Below are positions 25,664-34,571 of a stretch of DNA of 64,000 nucleotides, one piece after another (positions within the stretch are counted from its first letter, which is position 1; each line of letters opens with the position of its first letter). The stretch is from DASYXZ01 sp035946625. GTDB taxonomy: Bacteria > Acidobacteriota > Terriglobia > UBA7540. Where the stretch lies: contig DASYZE010000054.1 in assembly GCA_035946625.1 (NCBI GenBank), positions 1 to 64,000 on the forward strand, read 5' to 3'. A program made the translations under genes and the position numbers. The notes under the pieces were generated by a model. The model ran no database searches, was not told the origin of the DNA, and saw only the letters and a program-made list of their open reading frames with translations.

Positions 25664-26422
25664 CTAATACGTGGCGCGCCCGCCGGAAATGTCGTAGCAC
25701 TGTCCGGTGGTGAAGGAGGCGTCGCGGGAAACCAGGAAATGGACCAGCGCCGCCACCTCTTCAATCTTCCCCGTCCTCCCCATCGGAATCCGGCTCACCA
25801 TATAGTCAATGGTCGCCTGGGGGATCGTCTCCAGGATCTTTGTCCTCACCACCGCGGGAGATATGCTGTTGACGGTGATGTCGCCTTTCCCCGCGACTTC
25901 CTTAGCCAGGGCTTTAGTGAGCGCAATCACGCCCGCTTTGGTGCTCGAATAGGGGATGAGGGTGGGGTTGCCTTCCTTTCCGGCGATGGAGGCGACATTC
26001 ACAATACGTCCGTAGCGGCGGTCGAGCATCTCCTGGATCACGGCGCGGCACATCAGGAACACGCCTTTCAGGTTGACGGCGTAAACTTTGTCCAGGTCGC
26101 TCTCTTCCAATTCCAACAGCGTCGCCGTCTTTCCCGCAATGCCCGCGTTGTTCACCAGAATATCGATGGCCCCAAGCTGTCGCCGCACTTCACCGATTGC
26201 CGCTTTAACATCGGCGGCCACGGAGACATCGCATTTGAGCCCAACCCCGTCAATCGCTTGAGCCGCTCTGCGGGCGTTCTCTTCGCTCAAATCCAAAATC
26301 GCCACGCGCGCGCCCGCCGAATGAAGCCGGCGCGCAATCCCCTCGCCAATTTCCTGGCCGCCGCCCGTCACCACGGCCACCTGCCCTCGCAGGCTGAAAA
26401 AGTCCTTTTCCTTATCACTCAT
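25664..26422 (-). CDS. Short-chain dehydrogenase/reductase (FabG-like)
   Basis: 252 residues from the ATG at 26422. SDR features are the cofactor loop VAVVTGGGQEIGEGIA, DILVNNAGIAG, the serine strand RIVNVASIAGKEG and the catalytic YSSTK, ending FTTGQCYDISGG. The second glycine of TGxxxGxG is replaced by glutamate, which is unusual next to the nucleotide phosphates. LDLSEE after the second strand suggests NAD preference. Substrate unknown; 3-oxoacyl-ACP reductase-like by resemblance. The gene is alone between DUF983 and a palindromic repeat. Confidence 0.8.
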   Translation of the reverse strand: MSDKEKDFFSLRGQVAVVTGGGQEIGEGIARRLHSAGARVAILDLSEENARRAAQAIDGVGLKCDVSVAADVKAAIGEVRRQLGAIDILVNNAGIAGKTATLLELEESDLDKVYAVNLKGVFLMCRAVIQEMLDRRYGRIVNVASIAGKEGNPTLIPYSSTKAGVIALTKALAKEVAGKGDITVNSISPAVVRTKILETIPQATIDYMVSRIPMGRTGKIEEVAALVHFLVSRDASFTTGQCYDISGGRATY

Positions 26423-26477
26423 AATCGGTGTGCGCTCCCTGTTCATAGCCCCTAGCATGATGCTTAAAGGGCCGATC

Positions 26478-26557
26478 TGTCATGCTGAGCGTAGCGAAGC
26501 ATCTCCGTAGTTCATTGAAAGGAAATGCAGAGATCTTTCGCTACGCTCAGGATGACA
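26478..26557. repeat. TGTCATGCTGAGCG-type inverted repeat
   Basis: TGTCATGCTGAGCGTAGCGAA (26478 onward) is mirrored by TTCGCTACGCTCAGGATGACA (ending 26557), pairing over about 20 bases with one mismatch around a 38-base centre. A dispersed small palindrome without coding potential. Confidence 0.75.
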
Positions 26558-26625
26558 TCCCGACAGTGTCTTTCAGCATACTCCTCGACCGCCTCAGGCT
26601 GGATTTTACGGCTCGAATTGCGACC

Positions 26626-27750
26626 TCACGCTTTGTATTCTACTTCCAGGAATGTTTCCAAAAATTGCCCCAAACTGGCCGCTTCTTCTGTTATCCCGGT
26701 GCGAACTGCCCGGGTAAAAATCTCAAAAGGTTCAACCTGTAACGCACTTCGCTTGCCCTTTCGCTCGATGGACCACAATCCGATCACCCTGCCCTTGAGT
26801 AGCACCACGGCGGAGATCCACCCCTGATTGCGATAAACGCGCTTGTAGAATTGGGAAGAGACCAGGTGATCTTTCTGCGCATGAGCCAGCAGGTAGGCGT
26901 CAAAGTTGGGCAGCAGCCGCACGTGATGGTCCTCGATCTTGCTCCTACGAAGCTGGTCATAATCATTCTTGAGGATCAGCGCGGTTTTCCCGTCCGCGAT
27001 CACTTCCATCATTTCGTCCTTCAGTTCATCGCCCGCCACCTTGACCTCGGCGGCGGAAATACCAGCCCACCTGGCGAAATCGCGCAGCGTGGCTGGGCCG
27101 AACGCTCCGAGATATCGGCGCAACAGAAATTGCAGCCCCTCCGCCTCCGGGACTTGATTGAACTTTGGCAGCCACTGGTCCACGCGCACCAAAGTGATGT
27201 CGCGTCCGCGCTCCTCGCCGTAACAGACCAGGCCCTCCACAATCGCCTGGTGCACCGTGCCCCACCAACTTTTCTCAAAACAAGATCGGGCTTTCTTTCC
27301 CAGCTTGATCCGCTGGATCACCTGCTCGCGAATATCGCGCCGCGTCATGGGGCCGGCCGCAAGCGCCTCGAGGGACGCTTCCCCAGCCGCCACGGCTTCC
27401 CTTTGCGTCACGCCCCAGCGCGCCATCACCGCTTGGGCTTGGCGAATCCGGCTCCTCTTCAACGCGGCGACGTAAAAAGGATAGTCCGCAGAATCCAGGA
27501 AGTGAAGTGTGGCGCGCATGCAGTTGGTCTTCACCAGCGTCCGGTCCCGGTAGAGCGCCGCGTCGATTTCGGCGCGCGTGAGGTGATGCATCCTGGCCCA
27601 CAAGGCTATGTGCGCCGCCGACATCACTTGCGCTTGAATCCCGCAAACATCCCGGCAGACCGCGGAGACCTCCACCCTCGCCCGGTCCGCAAAGTGGTGA
27701 CGCCTCAATCGAAAAGCTGAAATTTTCGAACTGCTCAATGGGCTCAGCAT
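26626..27750 (-). CDS. AlkZ/YcaQ-family winged-helix DNA glycosylase-like protein
   Basis: 374 residues from the ATG at 27750, with CGGAG seven bases upstream. The HTH_42 (AlkZ/AlkX) family has tandem winged helices and a catalytic QxQ motif, present here as CGIQAQVMSAAHIALWAR. Later hallmarks are RATLHFL, LRDFARWAGI and the C-terminal RNQGWISAVVLLKGRVIGLW beta domain. Relatives unhook interstrand crosslinks or excise alkylated bases. The substrate of this member is not known. No antibiotic cluster is near, so a housekeeping YcaQ/AlkX-like repair role is more likely than self-resistance. Confidence 0.75.
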   Translation of the reverse strand: MLSPLSSSKISAFRLRRHHFADRARVEVSAVCRDVCGIQAQVMSAAHIALWARMHHLTRAEIDAALYRDRTLVKTNCMRATLHFLDSADYPFYVAALKRSRIRQAQAVMARWGVTQREAVAAGEASLEALAAGPMTRRDIREQVIQRIKLGKKARSCFEKSWWGTVHQAIVEGLVCYGEERGRDITLVRVDQWLPKFNQVPEAEGLQFLLRRYLGAFGPATLRDFARWAGISAAEVKVAGDELKDEMMEVIADGKTALILKNDYDQLRRSKIEDHHVRLLPNFDAYLLAHAQKDHLVSSQFYKRVYRNQGWISAVVLLKGRVIGLWSIERKGKRSALQVEPFEIFTRAVRTGITEEAASLGQFLETFLEVEYKA

Positions 27751-28082
27751 CCACTTCTCCGGTAATCGCCTTTCATCACGAACCATTGGGCTGGTCGCAA
27801 TTCGCGGTGGCACATTCAGACGCGCAGGATTCTACCATCATCACCTCCGATTCGAGCGCCTCGTAATCTTTACAGAGTTTTGTATCCAAAAGAGACAGCC
27901 CTTGCCCAATTCCGGCAACGAGGGAAACTATTTGCACTCGAACTGAGCAAGCATGGTAATTGAAGTCCCAAGCCAATCATTGAAAACACAGGGGTTAGTT
28001 GAGATGGGAGGTTGGCTCAAGAAATTCGCGCGATTGGTCATCAGTTTGCATCGAATATAAGTGATCAGCTTGGGGGTGACCC
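27751..28082. other. Gene-free interval
   Basis: 332 bases between the divergent AlkZ-like gene and a small zinc-finger gene. A 66-codon leftward frame (27776-27976) exists but needs a TTG start, lacks a ribosome site and resembles nothing. No repeat, hairpin with T-run, or strong promoter was seen. Confidence 0.3.
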
Positions 28083-28328
28083 ATGATGAGCAAGGACGAT
28101 CTGGCTAAAATTCGGGAAGAACGGGACGTGATGGATAGTTGGCGCACGGTTTCCTGCCATGTGGTGGCAGACCTCTGCGAAGCTTGCTCGATTTGCGGGA
28201 CCGTCCGAGATAAGGATCGTCTTGCGCATTGCCGGTGGTGCGAGGACGTTTATTTCTGCAAGGAAGAGGTCTGCGCCCAGCAACATCATGCCGGAGTTCA
28301 CCCCGCTGTCGCCTTTTGGACCTGGTAG
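28083..28328 (+). CDS. Small multi-cysteine zinc-finger protein
   Basis: 81 residues. Pairs CEACSICG, CRWCEDVYFC and C-terminal HCR/QQHH...H give a cross-brace arrangement CxxC...CxxC...C.H..H reminiscent of MYND/HIT-type zinc fingers, rare in bacteria. The ATG at 28083 has GGGGG about seven bases upstream; a second ATG follows directly. Codon use resembles neighbours. No other domain. It ends VAFWTW. Possibly protein-protein interaction; function unknown. Confidence 0.5.
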   Translation: MMSKDDLAKIREERDVMDSWRTVSCHVVADLCEACSICGTVRDKDRLAHCRWCEDVYFCKEEVCAQQHHAGVHPAVAFWTW

Positions 28329-28475
28329 GAGTTTTGCCTGCGCCAGTAACGCGTGAAGGTCCCTGCAGGGGGAAGAGTTTGAATTCTGAAGTCTGCGGTT
28401 TTGCTTTTTTGCGTCGGGAAAGGATTCAAGGGTCATTCCCCTGCAGGGTAACGGACCAGTTCCGCGCCGAATCTC

Positions 28476-28847
28476 TTAGGAAGGACTGAAAGTTGCTGAA
28501 GTGGTATCGGTTTCCCAAACCTTCACCGCACTCACCCGACTGCCCTGATCCCGGACCTGCGGTTCCAACCCATCATAAAAATATTTGGCCAGGTTTTCCG
28601 CGGAAGGATTGAGTTGGTCAAAAGGCGGAAGGTCGTTCAGAAAACGGTGGTCCAACCTGTCCACCAGGCCCTTGATGGCGGCGCGCAAATCCACAAAGTC
28701 CATTAAAAGCCCGATCGAATTTAAGCGCTCACCCTCCACCGTTACCTGGACTTTGTAATTGTGTCCATGAACGTTTTCGCACTTGCCTTTGTAGCCGCGC
28801 AAAGCGTGGCCGGCGGCGAATGTATATTCTGCAGAAATTTCAAACAT
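28476..28847 (-). CDS. queD: 6-carboxy-5,6,7,8-tetrahydropterin synthase QueD
   Basis: 123 residues from the ATG at 28847, the family start (MFEISAEYTFAAGHALRGY). Zinc histidines and catalytic cysteine are in AAGHAL, GKCENVHGHNYKV; the LMDFVDL and ENLAKYF segments are typical. QueD converts dihydroneopterin triphosphate to the pterin used by QueE. Upstream codons to 28958 translate repeat DNA (KGQRTKDKGQRT) and are not part of the protein. The translation start is preceded by five tandem AAAGGAC heptamers. It lies 104 bases behind the dinG gene on the same strand. Confidence 0.92.
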   Translation of the reverse strand: MFEISAEYTFAAGHALRGYKGKCENVHGHNYKVQVTVEGERLNSIGLLMDFVDLRAAIKGLVDRLDHRFLNDLPPFDQLNPSAENLAKYFYDGLEPQVRDQGSRVSAVKVWETDTTSATFSPS

Positions 28848-28857
28848 CAGAAGAGCT

Positions 28858-28892
28858 GTCCTTTGTCCTTTGTCCTTTGTCCTTTGTCCTTT
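28858..28892 (-). repeat. Five tandem AAAGGAC heptamers before queD
   Basis: Exactly five head-to-tail copies of GTCCTTT on the plus strand (AAAGGAC on the coding strand). Each copy contains an AAAGGA Shine-Dalgarno-like core; the nearest is ten bases from the queD ATG. Copy number could vary by slippage. Confidence 0.85.
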
Positions 28893-28951
28893 GAAATAGG
28901 GATGAGCCTTTGATTGCGACAAAGGGCAACGGACCAAGTGCGTCTTTTTCC

Positions 28952-30892
28952 TTAACATTCTCGCATGAATTCTTTCACTTCTTCCAGCCGATTCGTCCGA
29001 CCATAAGCTGGAAGGCTTTCGAAAAATACTTTGCCGTAATGCTTGCGGACCATTCGATTGTCCAGGATGGCGAGAACACCGCGGTCTTTCTGGCTGCGGA
29101 TCAAGCGGCCGAATCCCTGTTTGAGCGCAATCACGGCCTGGGGTACTTGATAATCCGCAAACGCGTTTCCCCCGTCTTCGTTGATTAAGCGAACGCGCGC
29201 CGCCACCACGGGATCGGTGGGCACAGCAAAGGGAAGACGGTCAATGATGACGACGCTCAATTGTTGCCCTTGCACGTCCACCCCCTGCCAGAAAGAACTG
29301 GTGGCAAACAACACGGCGTGTGGGGTTGTACGAAAGCGGTCCAGCAGTGCCGTCCGCGGGGCGTCGCCCTGCAACAATAGTGGATAGCGGAGATGGCCGC
29401 GAACGCGCTCGTGGACCTGGCGCATTTGCTGGTGCGATGTGAACAGAACGAACGCGCGCCCGCGGCTGGCCTTCAGAATGTGGATCACTTCCTCCGCCGC
29501 CAGGCGTTGAAATTCAGGCTGGCGAGGGTCAGGCAAATGGAGCGGAGTGTAAAGCAACGCCTGCCGGGCGTAATCAAAATGCGAGATGTGGATTTTTTCT
29601 TTGGCGTTTTGAACTCCCAATCGTCCCTTAAGGAAATCAAACTTTCCCCCCACGGCGAGTGTGGCGGAAGTGAGGATCACGGATTCGACGCGCTCGAAAA
29701 CCCGCTCGCGAAGAAGGGCGGAGACGTCAATGGGCGAGGCTTCCAGAAACACGCCCCGCCCGCGTCGCTCCCACCAAAAGACAAAATTGCGCTCGCGGCT
29801 TTCCAGGATGAACTGGAAGGCTTGGCGTAACTCCGCCGAGCGTCCGGCCAGCTTGTTGATTTCTTCCGGACGGTCTTTCACCCGGCTCAACTCAGTTTCG
29901 AGTTGGACGAAAGCGTTGGCGAGCATGCCATATGCGCCCCGGTTGACTTCCAGAAATTCTTCGCGATTGTCAAAACTCGAACGTCCTTCGGCCGAAGGAA
30001 AGAGTTCAAAGAAATGATTGGAGCGATTGCGCAGCGCACCCACCGCCTTCAATATTTCAGTGCCCTCAAGGCCCTTCATGCGCAGAGTTATTTCCGCATC
30101 TCGCGCCAGCTCCTCCACGCGATAATTCGAGATCTGGATGCCGAAGTAAAGCGTGGCCACGTCTTCCATGTCGTGCGCTTCATCAAACACAAGAGCGGTG
30201 TAGTCAGGCAGGATGCTGGCAAACTCCATCTGCTTCAGGGCCAGGTCGGCAAAGAACAGATGATGATTCACAATAATGACGTCGGACTCCGCCGCGCGCT
30301 GGTGCATCCAGGTGATGAAACATTTTTCAAATTGCTGGCATTTCTGCCCCGTGCAGGTCTCGCGCCGGGCGTCCACCTGCGGCCAGAGTTGGCTCGAATC
30401 GGGAAGATTCTCCAGTTCCGCCCGGTCGCCCGTCTCGGTCCGCTTTTCCCACTCGCGCAATTCGGAATAAAGCTCGATCTCTTCCAGGCCTGAAAGCACC
30501 GGCTGCTTCTCGATGTCATACAATTTCTGGCGGCATAAATAATTCTGGCGGCCTTTCATCAGCGTGACGCGAATTTCAGGAAAAAGCTTTTTCAGAAAAG
30601 GGAGGTCCTTGAAAAATATCTGTTCCTGAAGATTTTTGGTCCCGGTTGATATCACCACCCGCCGCCCGCTGCGAATGACTGGGACAAGGTAGGCCAGAGT
30701 CTTCCCTGTGCCCGTGCCCGCTTCGGCAATCAGATGCCGGCGATTTTCGAGCGCGGATTCGACTTCCTCCGCCATCTCCAGTTGGGAGGCGCGATATTCA
30801 TACTGAGGATGGTTCTTCGCCAGCCAGCCTCGCGGGCCGAAGATTTTTTCGAGGGACGTCTTTTCTTTCGATTTGTGGACGGCTGTCGTCAT
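28952..30892 (-). CDS. dinG: DinG/XPD-type ATP-dependent DNA helicase
   Basis: 646 residues. Superfamily 2 XPD/DinG features are Walker A AGTGTGKT (about 58-65), motif Ia STGTKNLQEQIF, the iron-sulfur cluster cysteines (YLCRQKL, then ETCTGQKCQQFEKC), DEAH box VFDEAHDMED, VILTSATL, and the C-terminal motifs SFWQGVDV and QGFGRLIRS. These unwind 5'-3' and resolve R-loops or D-loops and forked DNA after damage. Distinct from E. coli DinG but close to the YoaA/DinG group. The ATG at 30892 is used. The gap to queD contains the heptamer repeat. Confidence 0.9.
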   Translation of the reverse strand: MTTAVHKSKEKTSLEKIFGPRGWLAKNHPQYEYRASQLEMAEEVESALENRRHLIAEAGTGTGKTLAYLVPVIRSGRRVVISTGTKNLQEQIFFKDLPFLKKLFPEIRVTLMKGRQNYLCRQKLYDIEKQPVLSGLEEIELYSELREWEKRTETGDRAELENLPDSSQLWPQVDARRETCTGQKCQQFEKCFITWMHQRAAESDVIIVNHHLFFADLALKQMEFASILPDYTALVFDEAHDMEDVATLYFGIQISNYRVEELARDAEITLRMKGLEGTEILKAVGALRNRSNHFFELFPSAEGRSSFDNREEFLEVNRGAYGMLANAFVQLETELSRVKDRPEEINKLAGRSAELRQAFQFILESRERNFVFWWERRGRGVFLEASPIDVSALLRERVFERVESVILTSATLAVGGKFDFLKGRLGVQNAKEKIHISHFDYARQALLYTPLHLPDPRQPEFQRLAAEEVIHILKASRGRAFVLFTSHQQMRQVHERVRGHLRYPLLLQGDAPRTALLDRFRTTPHAVLFATSSFWQGVDVQGQQLSVVIIDRLPFAVPTDPVVAARVRLINEDGGNAFADYQVPQAVIALKQGFGRLIRSQKDRGVLAILDNRMVRKHYGKVFFESLPAYGRTNRLEEVKEFMREC

Positions 30893-31107
30893 GCAAATGG
30901 AAGCAAAAGCAAATCAGCAATCAAATCTCAGAATACCCGCTGCTCTACTTTGGCCGCAGGTAGTCAGCAACCATGGATGAGCATCAGGTTCAGGAGCGAT
31001 TGCGGGCGCCGAACTTCTTGTCTTTCGGTTTACACATAAAAAGCATAGCATAGAAGGAGAGGGTCGTCGCTTCGGCTTCGGATCATCGGCTGAAACCTCC
31101 ACACATC

Positions 31108-32472
31108 ATGGCGAAACTTCCTCGAGTCGCGATTCTCGGCCGGCCCAACGTGGGCAAGTCCACGCTATTCAACCGTCTCATCGGGCAACGCCGCGCCCTG
31201 GTGGGCGATGAACCGGGAATGACGCGCGACCGCCTTTACGCGCCCGCCGATTGGATGGGCAAGCGGTTTGAAGTGATTGACACCGGAGGCATGGTCCCGG
31301 CCGGGCACGACCTGATCGTGGGAGAAATCTTCCGCCAGGCCGGCGTGGCCATTGAAGAAGCAGCGCAATTGATTCTGGTGGTTGATGGCCGCGCCGGAAT
31401 CCTACCGCTGGACGAAGAGTTGTCGCAAATGTTACGGCGAACGGGCAAGCCAGTGTCGCTGGCCGTCAACAAAGTGGATATGCCCCAGCACGAGACGTTC
31501 CTGGAAGAGTTCCGCCGGCTTGGCTTCCGGGACATTTTTCCGATTTCAGCGGAGCACGCCTTGGGCGTCGACATCCTCTTGGACCATGTGACCAGGGATT
31601 TTCCCGTCGACGATTCCCCCGAAGTGATCGAGGTGAAGAAGGACAGAGATCCCGCCACTGAAAACCTTAACCCGCTCGAAGGCAGAGTGGTAAACGTCGC
31701 CATCATCGGGCGCCCGAACGTAGGCAAATCGACGCTGCTCAACCGGTTGATGAACGAAGAGCGCTCCATCGTGACACCCATTGCCGGGACCACCCGCGAC
31801 GCGGTGGACGCGGAATTCGAGCTAAACGGCCAGCGCTTCCGGCTGATTGACACGGCGGGCATCCGCCGCAAGGGTAAGACGGACTTGCACGCCGAAAAAC
31901 TGAGCGTAATGCAGGCGCGCAAACACCTGGAACGCGCCGACGTAGCCCTGCTGATGATTGACGCCGTGGAAGGCGTGACCGCCATGGACGCCCACATCGG
32001 AGGCTACGCGCACGAAAGCGGGCGTTCCGTGGTAATCGTGGTGAACAAGTGGGACGCCATTCATAAAACCCCGACTTCGATGGAGGAGTACACCGAAACC
32101 ATCCGCCGGCGCATGAAATATTTGAGTTATGCCTCCATCATATTTATTTCCGCGCAAAAAGGAACGCGGCTGGGAAAACTGATGGAGATCATCATTCAGG
32201 TGGCGACGGCGCGTTTTTATCGCGTGACCACATCGGAGATGAATCGGTTCCTCAAAGAAGTTGATTTTGAGCGCAGCACCAGCCCGGCCAACCGGCCCAT
32301 GCGCATCTACTACATGACCCAGGGAGCAGTGGCGCCGCCTACTTTCATTGTCTTCACCAACCGGGCCACCAAGCTGCACTTCTCTTTTGAGCGTTTTCTT
32401 GAAAATCGTATTCGGGAGAGATGGGGCTTCCCCGGCACGCCCATCAACATCAAATCGCGCCAGAGCCGTTAA
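31108..32472 (+). CDS. der: Ribosome-biogenesis GTPase Der (EngA)
   Basis: 454 residues with two tandem G domains, each with GRPNVGKSTL (residues 11-20 and 201-210), DTGG/DTAGIRR switch motifs and NKVD/NKWD specificity motifs. A KH-like C-terminal domain follows, ending in the basic tail GTPINIKSRQSR. Der acts in 50S subunit assembly and is essential. Length and order are standard. It starts the rightward block of housekeeping genes; the ATG at 31108 has no strong Shine-Dalgarno in the last ten bases. Confidence 0.96.
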   Translation: MAKLPRVAILGRPNVGKSTLFNRLIGQRRALVGDEPGMTRDRLYAPADWMGKRFEVIDTGGMVPAGHDLIVGEIFRQAGVAIEEAAQLILVVDGRAGILPLDEELSQMLRRTGKPVSLAVNKVDMPQHETFLEEFRRLGFRDIFPISAEHALGVDILLDHVTRDFPVDDSPEVIEVKKDRDPATENLNPLEGRVVNVAIIGRPNVGKSTLLNRLMNEERSIVTPIAGTTRDAVDAEFELNGQRFRLIDTAGIRRKGKTDLHAEKLSVMQARKHLERADVALLMIDAVEGVTAMDAHIGGYAHESGRSVVIVVNKWDAIHKTPTSMEEYTETIRRRMKYLSYASIIFISAQKGTRLGKLMEIIIQVATARFYRVTTSEMNRFLKEVDFERSTSPANRPMRIYYMTQGAVAPPTFIVFTNRATKLHFSFERFLENRIRERWGFPGTPINIKSRQSR

Positions 32473-32590
32473 TTCACCCCGCCCCCGGTTCGCAAAGCGC
32501 TGCATCGTCCTGCAATTCAGGCATCCCTTCACGCTTTTTCAGAATCAATAACCCGGCTGAATCCGATTCAAGCATGCTGCAAAATTTGCT

Positions 32591-32617
32591 CTGTCACTGA
32601 TGTGTAATCAATGACAG
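32591..32617 (+). promoter_or_regulatory. 27-bp palindrome, operator candidate
   Basis: CTGTCACTGAT and ATCAATGACAG (10 of 11 positions pair) flank GTGTA. It ends six bases before the -10 region at 32624 and so covers the -35 area of the PIN-TRAM promoter. The symmetry suits a dimeric regulator; no regulator gene is adjacent. Confidence 0.45.
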
Positions 32618-32620
32618 AAG

Positions 32621-32629
32621 TGCTACAAT
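32621..32629 (+). promoter_or_regulatory. Extended -10 promoter (TGCTACAAT)
   Basis: TG-N-TACAAT is an extended -10 element, compensating for the lack of a good -35. The transcription start near 32636 gives a leader of about 75 bases to the ATG at 32712. Confidence 0.55.
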
Positions 32630-32711
32630 GCTTTAAACTATGTTTGCCCGAAACCGATTATCTTAAATATGCACCAGGAATGGGCAGACCTCGGGAAGGA
32701 GGCAGCAGTCT

Positions 32712-33734
32712 ATGTCTTGGAACTGGGAGTTGTTGATCGTCAGGACGATCTTCGTCCTCGGTCTTGCTTCGGCTTCATATCATCTGCGGCCATTTCAACT
32801 GGAATCATTACCCTCTGTGGCGCTGGGAGCAATCATCGGGGTCCTGGTGGTCGTATTGGAAACGAGGTTGGAACGGGCCAGTCTTAAGAAATTGATTGGC
32901 GCCGGGGTCGGTTCGATCCTGGGCATCCTGGCCGCTCTGATGGTTAGCCACTTGCTGAATCTTACGCTCATCGAAGAAAAATCCCTGTCCTTTATTCAAG
33001 TCGCGCTGCTCATGCTTCTGGGTTATGTGGGACTGATCCTGGGGGCCAACAAGGGGGAACTGCTGAACCTGGCGGCCCTGGGCGGGATTTTCAGCGGCGA
33101 TCGCCCATCCAAAAAAAGTTTTAAAATCATGGACACCAGCGTGATCATCGACGGCCGGATCGCCGACGTTTGCGAAACCGGGTTCATTGATGGGGCGCTC
33201 GTCATCCCCCAATTCGTTTTGCGCGAGCTGCAACTGGTGGCCGACTCTTCCGACGCCATGAAGCGCAACCGCGGGCGCCGCGGCCTCGATATCCTTCAGC
33301 GTATCCAGAAAATGACCACGGTCTCGGTGCAAATTGTGGAAGACGATTTTCCCGCCGTCCGCGAAGTGGACATGAAGCTCATCGAGCTGGCCAAGCTCTA
33401 CGAAGGCAAAATTGTAACCAACGATTTCAATTTGAACAAAGTGGCCCAGCTTCAGGGATTGCCGGTCTTGAACATCAACGACCTGGCCAACGCCCTCAAA
33501 CCTGTTGTCCTGCCCGGCGAGATTATGCGCGTCTTCATCCTGAAAGAGGGCAAGGAATACAACCAGGGTGTGGCCTATCTGGATGACGGCACCATGGTGG
33601 TGGTGGATAACGCCAAGAAAATGATTTCCAAGACCATCGATGTGGCTGTAACCAGCGTCCTGCAAACCACGGCGGGCAAGATGATTTTCGGCAAATATGA
33701 TGACCGCCAACGCTTGGAGGCGGTCCATCAGTAA
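32712..33734 (+). CDS. PIN-TRAM membrane protein (YacL/PilT N-terminal type)
   Basis: 340 residues. Four transmembrane helices (about 1-110) precede a PIN domain beginning KIMDTSVIIDGRIADV, with acidic residues in LRELQLVADSSD and KIVTNDFNLNK, and a TRAM domain (MRVFILKEGKEYNQGVAYLDDGTMVVV). This is the YacL-type family, a membrane-anchored putative RNase or RNA-binding protein, often next to ispD as here. AAGGAGG lies eight bases before the ATG. The gene is followed after 93 bases by ispD. Confidence 0.85.
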   Translation: MSWNWELLIVRTIFVLGLASASYHLRPFQLESLPSVALGAIIGVLVVVLETRLERASLKKLIGAGVGSILGILAALMVSHLLNLTLIEEKSLSFIQVALLMLLGYVGLILGANKGELLNLAALGGIFSGDRPSKKSFKIMDTSVIIDGRIADVCETGFIDGALVIPQFVLRELQLVADSSDAMKRNRGRRGLDILQRIQKMTTVSVQIVEDDFPAVREVDMKLIELAKLYEGKIVTNDFNLNKVAQLQGLPVLNINDLANALKPVVLPGEIMRVFILKEGKEYNQGVAYLDDGTMVVVDNAKKMISKTIDVAVTSVLQTTAGKMIFGKYDDRQRLEAVHQ

Positions 33735-33827
33735 CAGGAAGGCCGCCCGGCGCCGCTCGCCCCGCTCGTGGCGCTGGCGCGGCGCGGTCTTGACGCGCCA
33801 TCCATCGGCATCTAACATTTCAGGCAC

Positions 33828-34535
33828 ATGAGCGTACTGGCCATCATTCCGGCGGCAGGCGTGGGCATCCGCATGGGCGGAGGAACTCCCAAACAGTTTC
33901 TCTCCCTGGAAGGAGTTCCGATTTTTGTCCACACCTTGCGCAAATTCGTGGCCGCCGACCCGATCGATGAAATCTTTCTGGCCCTTCGCGCCGAAGACAT
34001 GAACCGCGTCACCGGGGACATTGACCGGGAACATTTTTCCAAACCCGTCCGTCTGGTGGCGGGAGGGCCTACGCGCCAGGAGACGGTGGGGCGCGCTCTG
34101 GCCGAATCCCCCCCGGGCACGGAAGTGGTGGTGGTGCATGACGCCGTCCGGCCCTTTATCGAGCTCGAAATGATTGGGCGCGTGGTGGAAGTGGCGCGCA
34201 ATGAGGGCGCGGCCATCCTCGGTATTCCCAGCGTCGATACGGTGAAGCAGGTGGAACGCCAGAAAATTCTCGGAACCATTCCCCGTGAACGCATCGTGCT
34301 GGCCCAAACCCCGCAGGCCTTTCGCCTCAGCATCATCAAGGAGGCGTTTGCCCGCGCGGCCACGGATGGTTTTAATGGGACCGATGAAGCCAGCCTGGCG
34401 GAACGAATGGGAATTCAGGTGACGGTGCTGATGGGCTCTGACCGGAATATCAAAATCACCAAACCTTCCGATCTTCCCCTTGCCCGGCTCTACATTGCGC
34501 AGGAGCAGGAACAAAAGGCGAAAGTTGAAGGATAA
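33828..34535 (+). CDS. ispD: 2-C-methyl-D-erythritol 4-phosphate cytidylyltransferase
   Basis: 235 residues. CTP-binding motif IPAAGVGIRMGG, then TPKQFL, VHDAVRPF, and TDEASLAE identify IspD, which forms CDP-methylerythritol in the MEP isoprenoid pathway. The C-terminal IKITKPSDL is conserved. It is followed by ispF after 36 bases of purine-rich repeat-like sequence. No ispE here. Cytosolic; length standard. Confidence 0.95.
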   Translation: MSVLAIIPAAGVGIRMGGGTPKQFLSLEGVPIFVHTLRKFVAADPIDEIFLALRAEDMNRVTGDIDREHFSKPVRLVAGGPTRQETVGRALAESPPGTEVVVVHDAVRPFIELEMIGRVVEVARNEGAAILGIPSVDTVKQVERQKILGTIPRERIVLAQTPQAFRLSIIKEAFARAATDGFNGTDEASLAERMGIQVTVLMGSDRNIKITKPSDLPLARLYIAQEQEQKAKVEG

Positions 34536-34571
34536 AGCGAAAGGTAAATGTTAAAGAGTAAAAGGTAAAGG

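Noticed and set aside
27776..27976. 66-codon leftward frame
   Set aside because: TTG start, no ribosome site, no recognisable motif, located in a divergent promoter region.
28848..28958. N-terminal extension of queD
   Set aside because: It would translate the heptamer repeat (KDKGQRT); the QueD family starts at the ATG at 28847.
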